DNA from: an uncultured Woeseia sp.
GTDB taxonomy: Bacteria; Pseudomonadota; Gammaproteobacteria; Steroidobacterales; Woeseiaceae
Length of the DNA: 25,951 nt
NCBI GenBank assembly: GCA_937925605.1
Contig: CALALV010000017.1
Span: 1-25,951, forward strand
Reading direction: 5' to 3'
The notes under the pieces are model-generated. The model did no database searches. It saw only the letters and a program-made list of their open reading frames with translations, and was not told the DNA's origin. Of this stretch, positions 16,360-25,951 are shown in pieces. A program made the position numbers and the translations under genes. Numbering within the stretch: the first letter of the stretch is position 1; every line of letters starts with the position of its first letter.

Positions 16360-16382
16360 GCGGCCGCCGGCGGCCCGCCGGC
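16349..16382. terminator. GC palindromes between convergent infA and clpA
   Basis: Two copies of the 8-base palindrome GCGGCCGC (16349-16356 and 16360-16367) flank the infA stop codon TGA, so the TGA would form a 3-base loop. A second symmetrical run follows (GCCGGCGG-c-CCGCCGGC, 16366-16382). The symmetric fold in a 53-base convergent gap could act as a transcript end for both genes. No T run is present. Confidence 0.35.
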
Positions 16383-16412
16383 CCCGGTAATCGACTTCCC
16401 CGGATTCCGCCC

Positions 16413-18686
<2,274 letters not shown>

Positions 18687-18712
18687 GTTCGTACTCCCGG
18701 CCTCTTACCGGA

Positions 18713-19042
18713 TCAGGCTTCTTCCATGGTGCACAGCAGCGGGTGTTGCTGCTGCTGCGCTATCGTCGTGACCTGGGCGACCTTGGTCTCCGCGATCTCG
18801 TAACTGAAGATACCGCAAACGCCCTTGCCTTTGGTATGCACCTCGAGCATGACCCGCGTGGCGGCGGTTCGTTCCATGCCGAAGACCGACTGCAGCACGC
18901 CCACGACGAATTCCATCGGTGTGTAGTCGTCGTTGACGAGAATGACCCGGTACATCGGCGGCTTCTTGAGCTTCGGCCGGGACTCCTCGACGGCGAGGCC
19001 ATCGTCGTAGTTCGGGGACTGTTCGTTGTTTTCGGCAGACAT
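18713..19042 (-). CDS. clpS: ClpA adaptor protein ClpS
   Basis: The 109-residue protein starts at ATG 19042. ClpS binds N-terminal Leu, Phe, Trp or Tyr and delivers such substrates to ClpA. The flexible N-terminal tail (1-27) precedes the core PPMYRVILVNDDYTPMEFVV. Its NDD contacts the substrate amino group, and the later MLEVHTKGKGVCGIFSYEIA has the conserved His. The tail QQQQHPLLCTMEEA is typical. Upstream is a perfect TATAAT on the same strand (19098-19093). With aat and clpA it forms the N-degron cluster. Confidence 0.96.
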   Translation of the reverse strand: MSAENNEQSPNYDDGLAVEESRPKLKKPPMYRVILVNDDYTPMEFVVGVLQSVFGMERTAATRVMLEVHTKGKGVCGIFSYEIAETKVAQVTTIAQQQQHPLLCTMEEA

Positions 19043-19092
19043 GACAGGCAGTTAGCTGGAATTCGGGGCGACTTTACCGGGCGCCGCGAAAC

Positions 19093-19123
19093 ATTATATA
19101 TGGGCCTCCGGCGCCGAACTCAA
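19093..19123 (-). promoter_or_regulatory. Candidate promoter of clpS-clpA
   Basis: On the minus strand TATAAT (19098-19093, perfect consensus) stands in GC-rich sequence. TTGAGT (19123-19118, 4 of 6) lies upstream at a longish 19-base spacing. The leader to the clpS ATG would be about 45 bases. The -10 is convincing; the -35 is weak. Confidence 0.5.
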
Positions 19124-19201
19124 AGGCTGGTTCGCAGTTTTGTTAAGTTGCAGGGAGGCCGTCCTAGATGCCTGCCGCGTATGGGATTTTTGTTTCCGGG
19201 C

Positions 19202-19231
19202 TTGTTTGCGTCCGCGGCTAAACCGTATCAT
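19202..19231 (+). promoter_or_regulatory. Candidate promoter of the gspCDEF operon
   Basis: TTGTTT (19202-19207) and TATCAT (19226-19231, 5 of 6) are 18 bases apart, 79 bases before the gspC ATG. Just downstream is an 11-base near-palindrome, CGTTAATAACG (19242-19252), that would sit close to the transcription start and could be an operator. All of this is inference from pattern. Confidence 0.35.
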
Positions 19232-19310
19232 CGCCCTGCTGCGTTAATAACGTGACGAACGGGCTGCTACTCGCCGCCTGCGCGGCATTCCCTGGCAACG
19301 ACGCGTCCCC

Positions 19311-20240
19311 ATGAGCAGTAGTGCAAAGTGGCCTGATATCAGCAGCTTGGACCCCGAGCGCCTGCTCGCCTCGGCGTCGCGGACGCTGCCGCAATGGCTC
19401 ACGCTGCTGCTCGTCGTCGTCATCGGCTGGCAGCTCGCACGGCTGGTCTGGTTGCTGGTGCCGGGCTCGGCGGCCGGCGACGCACTGCCGCCGCCGCCCG
19501 CCCAGCCGGCCGCCGCCGGCGGCAGCGCACCGGCCAACGTCCGGCTGATCGCCGCCGCGCACCTGTTCGGCGAGGCCGATCCCGAGCAGGCGCCGCAGGC
19601 CGTCGCGGAGACGCAGCCGCTCGAGGATCTCGAGGAAACCACGCTCAACCTGACGCTGAAAGGCACGATCGCCGCCGCTCGCGGGGACGGCTCGATCGCG
19701 ATCATCGCCGACAACCGCAACGAGGAAAAGATCTACCGGCTGCGCGATACCGTCACGAGCGGCACGACGCTGCACGCCGTCTACACGGACCGGGTCGTGC
19801 TGAACCGCAGCGGGGCACTCGAGGTGTTGAAGCTGCCGAAGGAATTCCCGGAGAACGCCTCGCGGCCGCGGCGGACGGCGAGCGTCAACCGCACGGCCGT
19901 GCGCCCCGACGACAGCCGCTCGATCCAGGCGGTCGTTGCGCAGAACGTGACGAAGCTCGCGGACGTGATCCGCCCAACCCCGTATTTCGTCAATGGCCAG
20001 CAGCAGGGCTACCGGGTCTACCCGGGCCGCAACCGGCGCCAGTTCGCGGCGCTCGGGCTGCGGCCGGGCGACCTGATCAAGGACATCGACGGCGCGGCAC
20101 TGACGGATCCGCAGCAGGCGATGCAGATTTTCCAGAGCCTCGGCACCGCGGACCAGGTGTCCGTGACGGTCGAGCGCAACGGGCAGCAGGAAACGCTGGT
20201 GCTGAACACGAACCAACTCAACCTGGACGAACAGGACTGA
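19311..20240 (+). CDS. gspC: Type II secretion system inner-membrane protein GspC
   Basis: The 309-residue bitopic protein is read from ATG 19311; no clear Shine-Dalgarno is seen. GspC links the inner-membrane platform to the secretin. It has a cytoplasmic N-terminus (1-26), one membrane helix (LTLLLVVVIGWQLARLVWLL, about 30-49) and a Pro/Ala-rich periplasmic linker. The HR domain starts at ANVRLIAAAHLFGEAD and continues through LNLTLKGTIAAARGDGSIAI (about 78-170); it contacts the secretin N0 domain. A C-terminal PDZ domain (about 230-300) includes GYRVYPGRNRRQFAALGLRP, then GDLIKDIDGAALTDPQQAMQ. It is the first gene of the block, divergent from clpS with 268 bases between. Confidence 0.92.
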   Translation: MSSSAKWPDISSLDPERLLASASRTLPQWLTLLLVVVIGWQLARLVWLLVPGSAAGDALPPPPAQPAAAGGSAPANVRLIAAAHLFGEADPEQAPQAVAETQPLEDLEETTLNLTLKGTIAAARGDGSIAIIADNRNEEKIYRLRDTVTSGTTLHAVYTDRVVLNRSGALEVLKLPKEFPENASRPRRTASVNRTAVRPDDSRSIQAVVAQNVTKLADVIRPTPYFVNGQQQGYRVYPGRNRRQFAALGLRPGDLIKDIDGAALTDPQQAMQIFQSLGTADQVSVTVERNGQQETLVLNTNQLNLDEQD

Positions 20241-20251
20241 CGGGAAGACTC

Positions 20252-22240
20252 TTGAAGACGACAAGAACGACAAAAAGGACGTCCGCCCGCAGGCTGCTGG
20301 CCGTAGCCGCGTTGCTGGCGGGGTCCCTGCCGCTTGCATGGGCGCAGCAGGCGACGATCACGCCGAACTACAAGGACGCGGACCTCAAGCAGATCATCGA
20401 GGCGGTCGGCGAAGTTACCGGCAGGAATTTCCTGATCGACCCTCGCGTGGACGGCCAGGTGACGATGCTGTCGTCGCAGCCGATGACGCCGGAGGCGTTC
20501 TACGAGGCCTTCCTGTCCATCCTCGAGGTGCACGGCTACATCGCGGTACCGTCGGACGGCCTGATCAAGATCCTGCCGAACGCGAGCGCCCGGCAGTACC
20601 CGGGCTTCCTGTCGACCGCGGGCGCCGGCGCCGACGACATCGTCACGCAGGTCATCCAGGTACAGAACGTCGGCGCCGCCCAGCTCGTGCCGATCCTGCG
20701 GCCGCTGATCCCGCAGTATGGCCACCTGGCCGCGCACCCGGGCTCGAACATGCTGATCATCTCCGACCGGGCGGCCAACGTGTCACGCATGATCAGCATC
20801 ATTCGCCGCATCGACCAGTCGAACGACGAGGACATCGAGGTTGTGCCGCTGTCGCACGCCTCCGCCGCCGAGATCGTTCGCGTGCTGACGACGCTGACGC
20901 AGACGCCGCGCACCGACGGCATGCCGGTCACGACCAGCCTCGTCGCCGATGCACGCACCAACAGCGTGCTGATCGGCGGCGACCGCAGCGAGCGCCTGCG
21001 CCTGCGCGCCCTGATCGCGCACCTCGACACCCCTCTCGAGGACGGTGGCGACACGCAGGTCCGCTACCTGCGCTACGCGGATGCCGAGGAGCTGTCAGGC
21101 AAGCTGCAGCAGCACTTCGCGGCCCAGGCTGCCGCGAGCACCGGCGCCGGCGGCCCCGCCGGCGCCAGCACTGCCGGCCAGGTCAGCGTCTGGGCCGACA
21201 CGCAGACGAATGCGCTGGTCATCAACGCGCCGCCGAAGATGATGCGCTCGCTCATGCAGATCGTCGACAAGCTCGACATCCGCCGGGCCCAGGTGCTGGT
21301 CGAGGCGATTATCGTCGAGGTCACCGCCGACAAGGCCTCGGAGCTCGGCGTGACCTGGGCTATCGACGGCAGCGGCAGCAACAGCGTCGTCGGGGTTACG
21401 AATTTCCCGAGCGCCGGAACCAACATCATCGACCTCGCCGGCCTGCTCGGCAGTGACACGGTGGCCAACCCGACCGGCCTGATCGGCCCCGGTTTCACGA
21501 CCGGTGTCGGCCGCATCAGCGAATCCGGCACGAGTTTCGCGGCGATCCTGAACGCGCTCGAAGGCGACGCGGACACGAACATCATCTCGACGCCGACGCT
21601 GGTCACGACCGACAACGAGGAAGCCAGCATCAACGTCGGGCAGGAAGTACCGTTCGTCACCGGCTCGTTCTCGAACACGGGCGGCAACCAGGGCGGGCTC
21701 AACCCGTTCCAGACGATCAACCGCGAGGCGGTCGGCGTTAAGCTGACGATCACGCCGCAGATCAACGAGGGCGATGCCATCCTGCTGAAGATCGCGCAGG
21801 AGATCTCGAGCATCGCCGAGACGGCGACGACCGGCGCCGCGGACCTGATCACCAACGAGCGCACGATCGAGACGACGGTGATCGTCGAGGACGGCGGCAT
21901 CCTCGTGCTCGGCGGCCTGATCGAGGACACGCTGCGCGAGAATACCCAGCAGGTGCCGATTCTCGGCCGCGTGCCGTTGCTCGGCGTGCTGTTCAGAAAC
22001 CGCAGCGTGCAGAAGGTCAAGACGAACCTGATGGTATTCATCCGGCCGAAAATCCTGCGCGACGGCTCGCAGACGGCGCTGGAGACGGGCGCCAAGTACA
22101 ACTACATCCGCGAGATCCAGCGCGGCGGCCGCGTGCCGCAGTTGCGCGGCGTCGAACGCCCGCTGATTCCGCCGATCGACACGCTGCGCGACGTGCCGCC
22201 GGATCCCGGCCTCTCGGACGAGGCCGAGGAGCAGAACTGA
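20252..22240 (+). CDS. gspD: Type II secretion system secretin GspD
   Basis: From TTG 20252 the protein has 662 residues. GGGAAG (20242-20247) is 4-5 bases upstream and no ATG or GTG serves before the signal peptide. The open frame reaches back through gspC but is not secretin-like there. The N-terminus is basic (KTTRTTKRTSARR), then hydrophobic with cleavage near AWA|QQ. GspD forms the outer-membrane channel for folded exoproteins. N0 begins at NYKDADLKQIIEAVGEVTGR; the N1-N3 repeats follow (VIQVQNVGAAQLVPILRPLI, VPLSHASAAEIVRVLTTLTQ, VRYLRYADAEELSGKLQQHF). The secretin core has NVGQEVPFVTGSF near 460 and DGGILVLGGLIEDT near 550. It ends in an acidic tail. The gap from gspC is 11 bases, and gspE starts 2 bases after the stop. 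Confidence 0.95.
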   Translation: MKTTRTTKRTSARRLLAVAALLAGSLPLAWAQQATITPNYKDADLKQIIEAVGEVTGRNFLIDPRVDGQVTMLSSQPMTPEAFYEAFLSILEVHGYIAVPSDGLIKILPNASARQYPGFLSTAGAGADDIVTQVIQVQNVGAAQLVPILRPLIPQYGHLAAHPGSNMLIISDRAANVSRMISIIRRIDQSNDEDIEVVPLSHASAAEIVRVLTTLTQTPRTDGMPVTTSLVADARTNSVLIGGDRSERLRLRALIAHLDTPLEDGGDTQVRYLRYADAEELSGKLQQHFAAQAAASTGAGGPAGASTAGQVSVWADTQTNALVINAPPKMMRSLMQIVDKLDIRRAQVLVEAIIVEVTADKASELGVTWAIDGSGSNSVVGVTNFPSAGTNIIDLAGLLGSDTVANPTGLIGPGFTTGVGRISESGTSFAAILNALEGDADTNIISTPTLVTTDNEEASINVGQEVPFVTGSFSNTGGNQGGLNPFQTINREAVGVKLTITPQINEGDAILLKIAQEISSIAETATTGAADLITNERTIETTVIVEDGGILVLGGLIEDTLRENTQQVPILGRVPLLGVLFRNRSVQKVKTNLMVFIRPKILRDGSQTALETGAKYNYIREIQRGGRVPQLRGVERPLIPPIDTLRDVPPDPGLSDEAEEQN

Positions 22241-22242
22241 CG

Positions 22243-23790
22243 ATGGCCGTCGAGGACGCAGGCACGCTGAGCCTCGAGGAGGCGCTGCCGCCCGCCGCCG
22301 AGCCACCGGAGCCGGTCGCGGTCGCCGGCGACCTGCGGACCCTGCCTTTTTCCTTCGCGAAACGCCACGGCGTCCTGATCCGGATCGCGGACGACGGCGA
22401 GCCCGAGGTCCTGTGCCGGCCCGGCGCGACCCCGCTCAGTATCGCCGAGGCGCGCCGGGTCGCCGGGCGCAGCCTGCGCCTGCACCGGGTCAGCGCGGCC
22501 GAGTTCGACACGCTGCTGCAGCAAACCTACGAACAGGGCAGCCACAAGGCGATGCAGATGGTCGGCGATCTCGACGACCACACCGACCTGCTGCAGGTCG
22601 CGCAGGAACTGCCGGAGCCCTCCGACCTGCTCGAGAGCGACGACGACGCGCCGATCATCCGCTTCATCAATGCCGTGCTGACCGAGGCGGTCAAGGAAAA
22701 CGCGTCCGACGTGCACATCGAGCCCTACGAGAACCGGCTCGGCGTGCGCTTCCGGGTTGACGGCGTGCTGCAGGAAGTCCTGCAGACCCGCCGCGCGCTG
22801 GCCCCGCTGGTCGTATCCCGCATCAAGGTCATGTCGAAGCTCGACATCGCCGAGAAGCGGCTGCCGCAGGACGGCCGGATCTCGCTCCGGATCGCCGGCC
22901 GCGCGGTTGACGTGCGCGTCTCGACCATGCCGTCCGGCCACGGCGAGCGGGTCGTATTGCGCCTGCTGGACAAGCAGGCGGGCCGTCTCGACCTGACCTC
23001 GCTCGGCATGGCACAGCAGTCGCTCGAGCTGATGGACAAGCTGATCCACAAGCCACACGGCATCATCCTCGTCACCGGCCCGACCGGTTCCGGCAAGACG
23101 ACGCCGCTGTACGCCGGCCTCGAGCGCGTCAACGACAACAGCCGCTACGTCAGGACGGTCGACGACCCGATCGAGTACTTCATCGACGGCATCGGCCAGT
23201 CGCAGGTCAACACCAAGGTCGAGATGACCTTCGCGAAGGGCCTGCGCGCGATCCTGCGCCAGGACCCGGACGTCGTCATGGTCGGCGAGATCCGCGACCT
23301 CGAGACCGCGGAAATCGCCGTGCAGGCGAGCCTCACGGGTCACCTCGTGCTGTCCACGCTGCACACGAACACGGCCGTCGGCGCCGTCACGCGCCTGCGC
23401 GACATGGGCGTCGAGCCGTTCCTGCTCTCCTCGAGCCTGATCGGCGTCATCGCGCAACGCCTCGTGCGTGTTCTCGACCCGGACACGCGCGTGCCCTACG
23501 TCGCGCGCGACTACGAGTGCACGACGCTGCAACTCGATCCGAACGATCCGCCGACGCTGTTCCGGCCGGGCCTCGAGGGCAGCGCCGGCTACCACGGGCG
23601 CACCGGCATCTACGAGGTCATCGCGGTCGACGACACGATGCGCACGATGATCCACGACGGCGCCAGCGAGCAGCAACTCGAGCGGCACGCCCGCACGATG
23701 ACCCCGAGCATCCGCGACGACGGACGCCGCCGCGTGCTGAACGGCGAGACGACGATCGAGGAAGTCCTGCGCGTCACGCGCGCCGACTGA
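22243..23790 (+). CDS. gspE: Type II secretion system ATPase GspE, without the zinc-binding cysteines
   Basis: The 515-residue protein is read from ATG 22243. GspE is the cytoplasmic hexameric ATPase that drives pseudopilus assembly through GspL and GspF. An N-terminal domain (FSFAKRHGVLIRI near residue 37) precedes NASDVHIEPYENRLGVRFRV near 155. Walker A is GPTGSGKT (279-286), followed by TPLYAGL where most relatives have TTLYA. The Asp box reads VDDPIEYFIDGIGQ instead of the usual VEDPIEY. Walker B (DPDVVMVGEIRDLETAEIAV) and the His box (LTGHLVLSTLHTNTA) are conserved. The tetracysteine module that usually binds zinc is gone: 411-415 read LDPDT where LCxxC is expected, and 443-447 read GLEGS. 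GYHGRTGIYEVI follows as normal. The frame is intact, so this is not a damaged gene. Confidence 0.93.
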   Translation: MAVEDAGTLSLEEALPPAAEPPEPVAVAGDLRTLPFSFAKRHGVLIRIADDGEPEVLCRPGATPLSIAEARRVAGRSLRLHRVSAAEFDTLLQQTYEQGSHKAMQMVGDLDDHTDLLQVAQELPEPSDLLESDDDAPIIRFINAVLTEAVKENASDVHIEPYENRLGVRFRVDGVLQEVLQTRRALAPLVVSRIKVMSKLDIAEKRLPQDGRISLRIAGRAVDVRVSTMPSGHGERVVLRLLDKQAGRLDLTSLGMAQQSLELMDKLIHKPHGIILVTGPTGSGKTTPLYAGLERVNDNSRYVRTVDDPIEYFIDGIGQSQVNTKVEMTFAKGLRAILRQDPDVVMVGEIRDLETAEIAVQASLTGHLVLSTLHTNTAVGAVTRLRDMGVEPFLLSSSLIGVIAQRLVRVLDPDTRVPYVARDYECTTLQLDPNDPPTLFRPGLEGSAGYHGRTGIYEVIAVDDTMRTMIHDGASEQQLERHARTMTPSIRDDGRRRVLNGETTIEEVLRVTRAD

Positions 23791-23809
23791 CGGCAACTGC
23801 TTACCCACG

Positions 23810-25024
23810 ATGGGCGCCTACGAATTCGTCGCGATCGACAAGTCCGGCAAGGAGTCGAAAGGCCTGCTGGAGGGCGATACGCCGAAGCACGTCCGCCAGC
23901 TGCTGCGCGAACGCCAGCTGCTGCCCGTCAAGGTCACCGAGGTCGCGCGCAAGGAAAGCCGGCAGCGCAGCTCGTTCACGCTGCGCCGCGGGATCTCGGC
24001 GAGCGAACTGGCGCTGCTGACCCGGCAGCTGGCAACGCTGACGCAATCCGGCCTGCCGCTCGAAGAAGCCCTGCTCGCGGTCAGCCAGCAGAACGAGAAC
24101 CCGCGCACGCAGAGCGTGCTGCTGGGCGTGCGCGCCCGGGTGATGGAGGGCCACTCGCTCGCCGACGGGCTCGGCGACTTCCCGCACGCGTTCCCGGAGC
24201 TGTACCGGGCGACCGTTTCGGCCGGTGAGCAGTCCGGCCACCTCGATGCCGTGCTCGAGCGCCTCGCGGAGTTCACGGAATCGCGCCAGGTGCTGCAGCA
24301 GCAGGTGCGCAACGCGCTGATCTACCCGATCGCCCTGGTCGTCACGGCCATCGCGATCATCAGCTTCATGCTCGCCTACGTGGTGCCGAAAGTCGTCTAC
24401 GTGTTCGAGAGCTATAACCAGGAACTGCCGATCCTGACACGGATCATGATCGCCTCGAGCGACTTCCTGCGCGAGCACTGGCTGCTGTTGATCATCGCCG
24501 TGGCCGCCGTGGTCTTCGGCATCCGCCAGCTGCTGAAACGGCCCGGGCCCAGGCGCCGCTATCATCACCTGCTGTTGCGATTGCCGATCGTCGCCCGCCT
24601 GACCCGCGGCATCAACACCGCCCGCTTCACGCAGACACTGAGTATTCTCGCCGGCAGCGGCGTGCCGATACTCGAGTCGCTGCGCATCGCGGCACAGGTC
24701 GTCGCCAACGTGCCGATGCGCGAGGCCGTGCAGGAATCCGCGCTGCGCATCCGCGAGGGCGCGATGATCTCGAAGTCCCTCTCCGCCTCGGGCCTGTTCC
24801 CGCCGATGACCGTGCACCTGATCGCGAGCGGCGAGGCCTCCGGCCGGCTCGAGGACATGCTGGCGCGCGCCGCGACCAACCAGGAGCGCGAAGTCGACGG
24901 CCTGATCGCGACGCTGCTCGGCATCATGCAGCCACTGCTCGTCATCGTCATGGCGGCAATCGTGCTGCTGATCGTGCTCGCCATCCTGCTGCCGATCTTC
25001 GAAATCAACAACCTGATCGCCTGA
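23810..25024 (+). CDS. gspF: Type II secretion system inner-membrane platform protein GspF
   Basis: The 404-residue protein has the usual length. GspF is the polytopic platform protein that works with the ATPase GspE. The N-terminus MGAYEFVAIDKSGKESKGLL and VRQLLRERQLLPVKV are typical. Two cytoplasmic GspF domains are visible: about 70-165, with LTRQLATLTQSGLPLEEALL and FPELYRATVSAGEQSGHLD; and about 265-370, with ARFTQTLSILAGSGVPILES and IASGEASGRLEDMLARAATN. Membrane helices lie near 170-195 (ALIYPIALVVTAIAIISFML), 223-243 and 375-398. The gene follows gspE by 19 bases. The expected gspG does not follow, so the block ends here. Confidence 0.96.
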   Translation: MGAYEFVAIDKSGKESKGLLEGDTPKHVRQLLRERQLLPVKVTEVARKESRQRSSFTLRRGISASELALLTRQLATLTQSGLPLEEALLAVSQQNENPRTQSVLLGVRARVMEGHSLADGLGDFPHAFPELYRATVSAGEQSGHLDAVLERLAEFTESRQVLQQQVRNALIYPIALVVTAIAIISFMLAYVVPKVVYVFESYNQELPILTRIMIASSDFLREHWLLLIIAVAAVVFGIRQLLKRPGPRRRYHHLLLRLPIVARLTRGINTARFTQTLSILAGSGVPILESLRIAAQVVANVPMREAVQESALRIREGAMISKSLSASGLFPPMTVHLIASGEASGRLEDMLARAATNQEREVDGLIATLLGIMQPLLVIVMAAIVLLIVLAILLPIFEINNLIA

Positions 25025-25069
25025 TCCGGCGGCGCTTTGTCCCGGCGCGGAAAACTGTCGATTGCGGTG

Positions 25070-25098
25070 TTGCACCCCTCTGGCATTGGCGGTATACA
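25070..25098 (+). promoter_or_regulatory. Candidate promoter of the small acidic protein gene
   Basis: TTGCAC (25070-25075) and TATACA (25093-25098) are exactly 17 bases apart, in the 142-base gap after gspF. The leader to ATG 25167 would be about 62 bases. It suggests the acidic protein is expressed independently of the gsp genes. Confidence 0.45.
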
Positions 25099-25166
25099 GG
25101 CAGGCATCGGTCCCGCGGGGGGCGGCTGGCCGAATGACGCTCAGGGACCAGGTGAGGATCGTATCC

Positions 25167-25463
25167 ATGCCGAGGAAGCCACGCGAAACCGAGGCCGAGG
25201 AGAAGCCGGAGGATGACGAGGACGACGTCGAGGAATTCGACGGCGAGCAGACCATCGTCATGTCGAATGACGACGACGAGGATGACGACGACGACCTGGA
25301 TGTATCCATGGAAGTGAACGTCGAGAAGCTCATGGCCGAGATGGAAAAGACCGGCTCCGACGACGTCGAACGCAAGCGCGAGATCCGTCGCCGCCTGGAG
25401 GAAATCCAGGAAGCGCGCAGCATCGAGGACACCTATTCGTTCGACCTGTACGGCGACGACTAG
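25167..25463 (+). CDS. Small highly acidic protein of unknown function
   Basis: From ATG 25167 the protein has 98 residues. GGTGAGGA (25151-25158) lies 8 bases upstream and decides the start; an in-frame ATG at 25135 lacks one. After a basic start (MPRKPRETEAEEKPEDDEDD), much of residues 8-50 is Asp/Glu (for example SNDDDEDDDDDLDVSM), with no membrane segment or Cys. Residues 50-98 look helical: VNVEKLMAEMEKTG, then ERKREIRRRLEEIQEARSIE, then the acidic end YSFDLYGDD. The alternation of a disordered acidic half and a basic/acidic helix recalls small gammaproteobacterial acidic proteins ending in an RRRLEE-type helix, but I do not recognise a defined function. It overlaps the convergent dnaE2 stop by 4 bases (CTAG). 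Codon use is like that of its neighbours. Confidence 0.75.
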   Translation: MPRKPRETEAEEKPEDDEDDVEEFDGEQTIVMSNDDDEDDDDDLDVSMEVNVEKLMAEMEKTGSDDVERKREIRRRLEEIQEARSIEDTYSFDLYGDD

Positions 25464-25951
25464 CGAAAATCGCGCGACCTGACCACAAGGTCTCCCAGCA
25501 TCGCGCTGTGGTCGTGCAGGCGCCGCGCGATCACGTGAATCACCTTCCCTTCTACCTGCAGTTCGCCCTCGACCCCCATGAGCTGCGCATTCAGCAGCTC
25601 CCGCCGCTGCTCGTCCGCGATCTGTTTCCAGACGACCAGGTTCGCGTGCCCGGACTCGTCTTCGAGGGTCACGAAGGTCACGCCGCTCGCGGTGCCGGGA
25701 CGCTGCTTGGTGATGACGAGGCCGGCGACGCGGACGCGGCGCCCGTGACCGAGCGCGGCCAGTTCGCCCGCCGCGCAGTAACCGAAAGCCGCGAGGCGGG
25801 CGCGCAGCAGGGCCAGCGGGTGACGCCCGAGCGTCAGGTTCAGGCTGCGATAATCCGCAACGATATCCTGACCTTCCGTCGGTTTCTTCAATAAGACTTG
25901 AGGCTCGTACCGGGCCATCGACGGGTACAGCGGGGTCGGCGCCTCGACGCC
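25460..25951 (-). CDS. dnaE2: Error-prone DNA polymerase DnaE2/ImuC, C-terminal part (partial)
   Basis: The frame is open from the right edge to TAG at 25462-25460 and holds the last 163 codons. It shows the linker to the OB fold (DIVADYRSLNLTLGRHPLAL, then RLAAFGYCAAGELAALGHGR) and the OB domain itself (RRVRVAGLVITKQRPGTASG, FVTLEDESGHANLVVW). It ends LHDHSAMLGDLVVRSRDFR. The RPGTASGVTF and final RSRDF motifs are typical of DnaE2 rather than replicative DnaE. DnaE2 acts with ImuB and ImuA in damage-induced mutagenesis. As the gene is read leftward, its usual partners imuA and imuB would lie to the right of this window. The catalytic part is outside, so activity cannot be judged. Confidence 0.88.
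   Translation of the reverse strand, partial: GVEAPTPLYPSMARYEPQVLLKKPTEGQDIVADYRSLNLTLGRHPLALLRARLAAFGYCAAGELAALGHGRRVRVAGLVITKQRPGTASGVTFVTLEDESGHANLVVWKQIADEQRRELLNAQLMGVEGELQVEGKVIHVIARRLHDHSAMLGDLVVRSRDFR

Noticed and set aside
22243..23790. gspE as a pseudogene because of its missing cysteines
   Set aside because: The frame is intact, Walker B and His box are conserved and the gene is tightly packed in the operon, so divergence is more likely than decay.

Overview
The window is GC-rich (by eye about two thirds G+C), densely coding bacterial chromosome. Its central block (serS-rarA-lolA-ftsK / trxB-aat-infA / clpA-clpS) has the gene order known from Escherichia coli and Pseudomonas. The proteins are of gammaproteobacterial type, and several genes start with GTG or TTG. 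A GC-rich gammaproteobacterium outside the enterics is the best guess; genus cannot be read from the sequence. I see no rRNA, tRNA, CRISPR array, insertion sequence, phage gene or attachment site, and no gene-free stretch longer than about 275 bases.

Layout. Positions 1-828 (minus) hold the N-terminal part of an NhaC-type Na+/H+ antiporter that runs off the left edge. Divergent from it are two exported proteins: a fumarylacetoacetate-hydrolase-family enzyme with a Sec signal peptide (1012-1836) and an NHL-repeat, PAL-like beta-propeller (1875-2894). A Bax-inhibitor-1-like membrane protein (3046-3735) ends at a strong hairpin. Next is a large MscS-family channel (3854-6682) with an SRPBCC/AHSA1-type domain at its C-terminus. 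Convergent to it is the minus-strand operon ftsK-lolA-vanZ-rarA-serS (12911 down to 6884), tightly packed, with a VanZ-family gene inserted between lolA and rarA.

Divergent from ftsK are trxB, a FemAB-like/GNAT-fold protein (PF04339 type), aat (coupled to it by a TTGA overlap) and infA (TTG start). Convergent to infA lie clpA and clpS. Aat, ClpS and ClpA together make the Leu/Phe N-degron pathway: Aat adds the destabilising residue, ClpS recognises it, and ClpAP degrades the substrate. The bpt gene, often found between aat and infA, is absent here.

Divergent from clpS is a type II secretion block, gspC-gspD-gspE-gspF (19311-25024). It stops after gspF; no pseudopilin gene follows. GspE lacks all four cysteines of the usual zinc-binding motif. 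After gspF comes a small, very acidic protein (25167-25463) with its own likely promoter. Its stop codon overlaps that of a convergent dnaE2/imuC-type polymerase gene whose C-terminus only is present (25460 to the right edge).

The most unusual items are the channel-SRPBCC fusion, the apparently exported FAH-family enzyme paired with a PAL-like propeller, the cysteine-less GspE in a four-gene gsp block, and the GNAT-fold protein coupled to aat.
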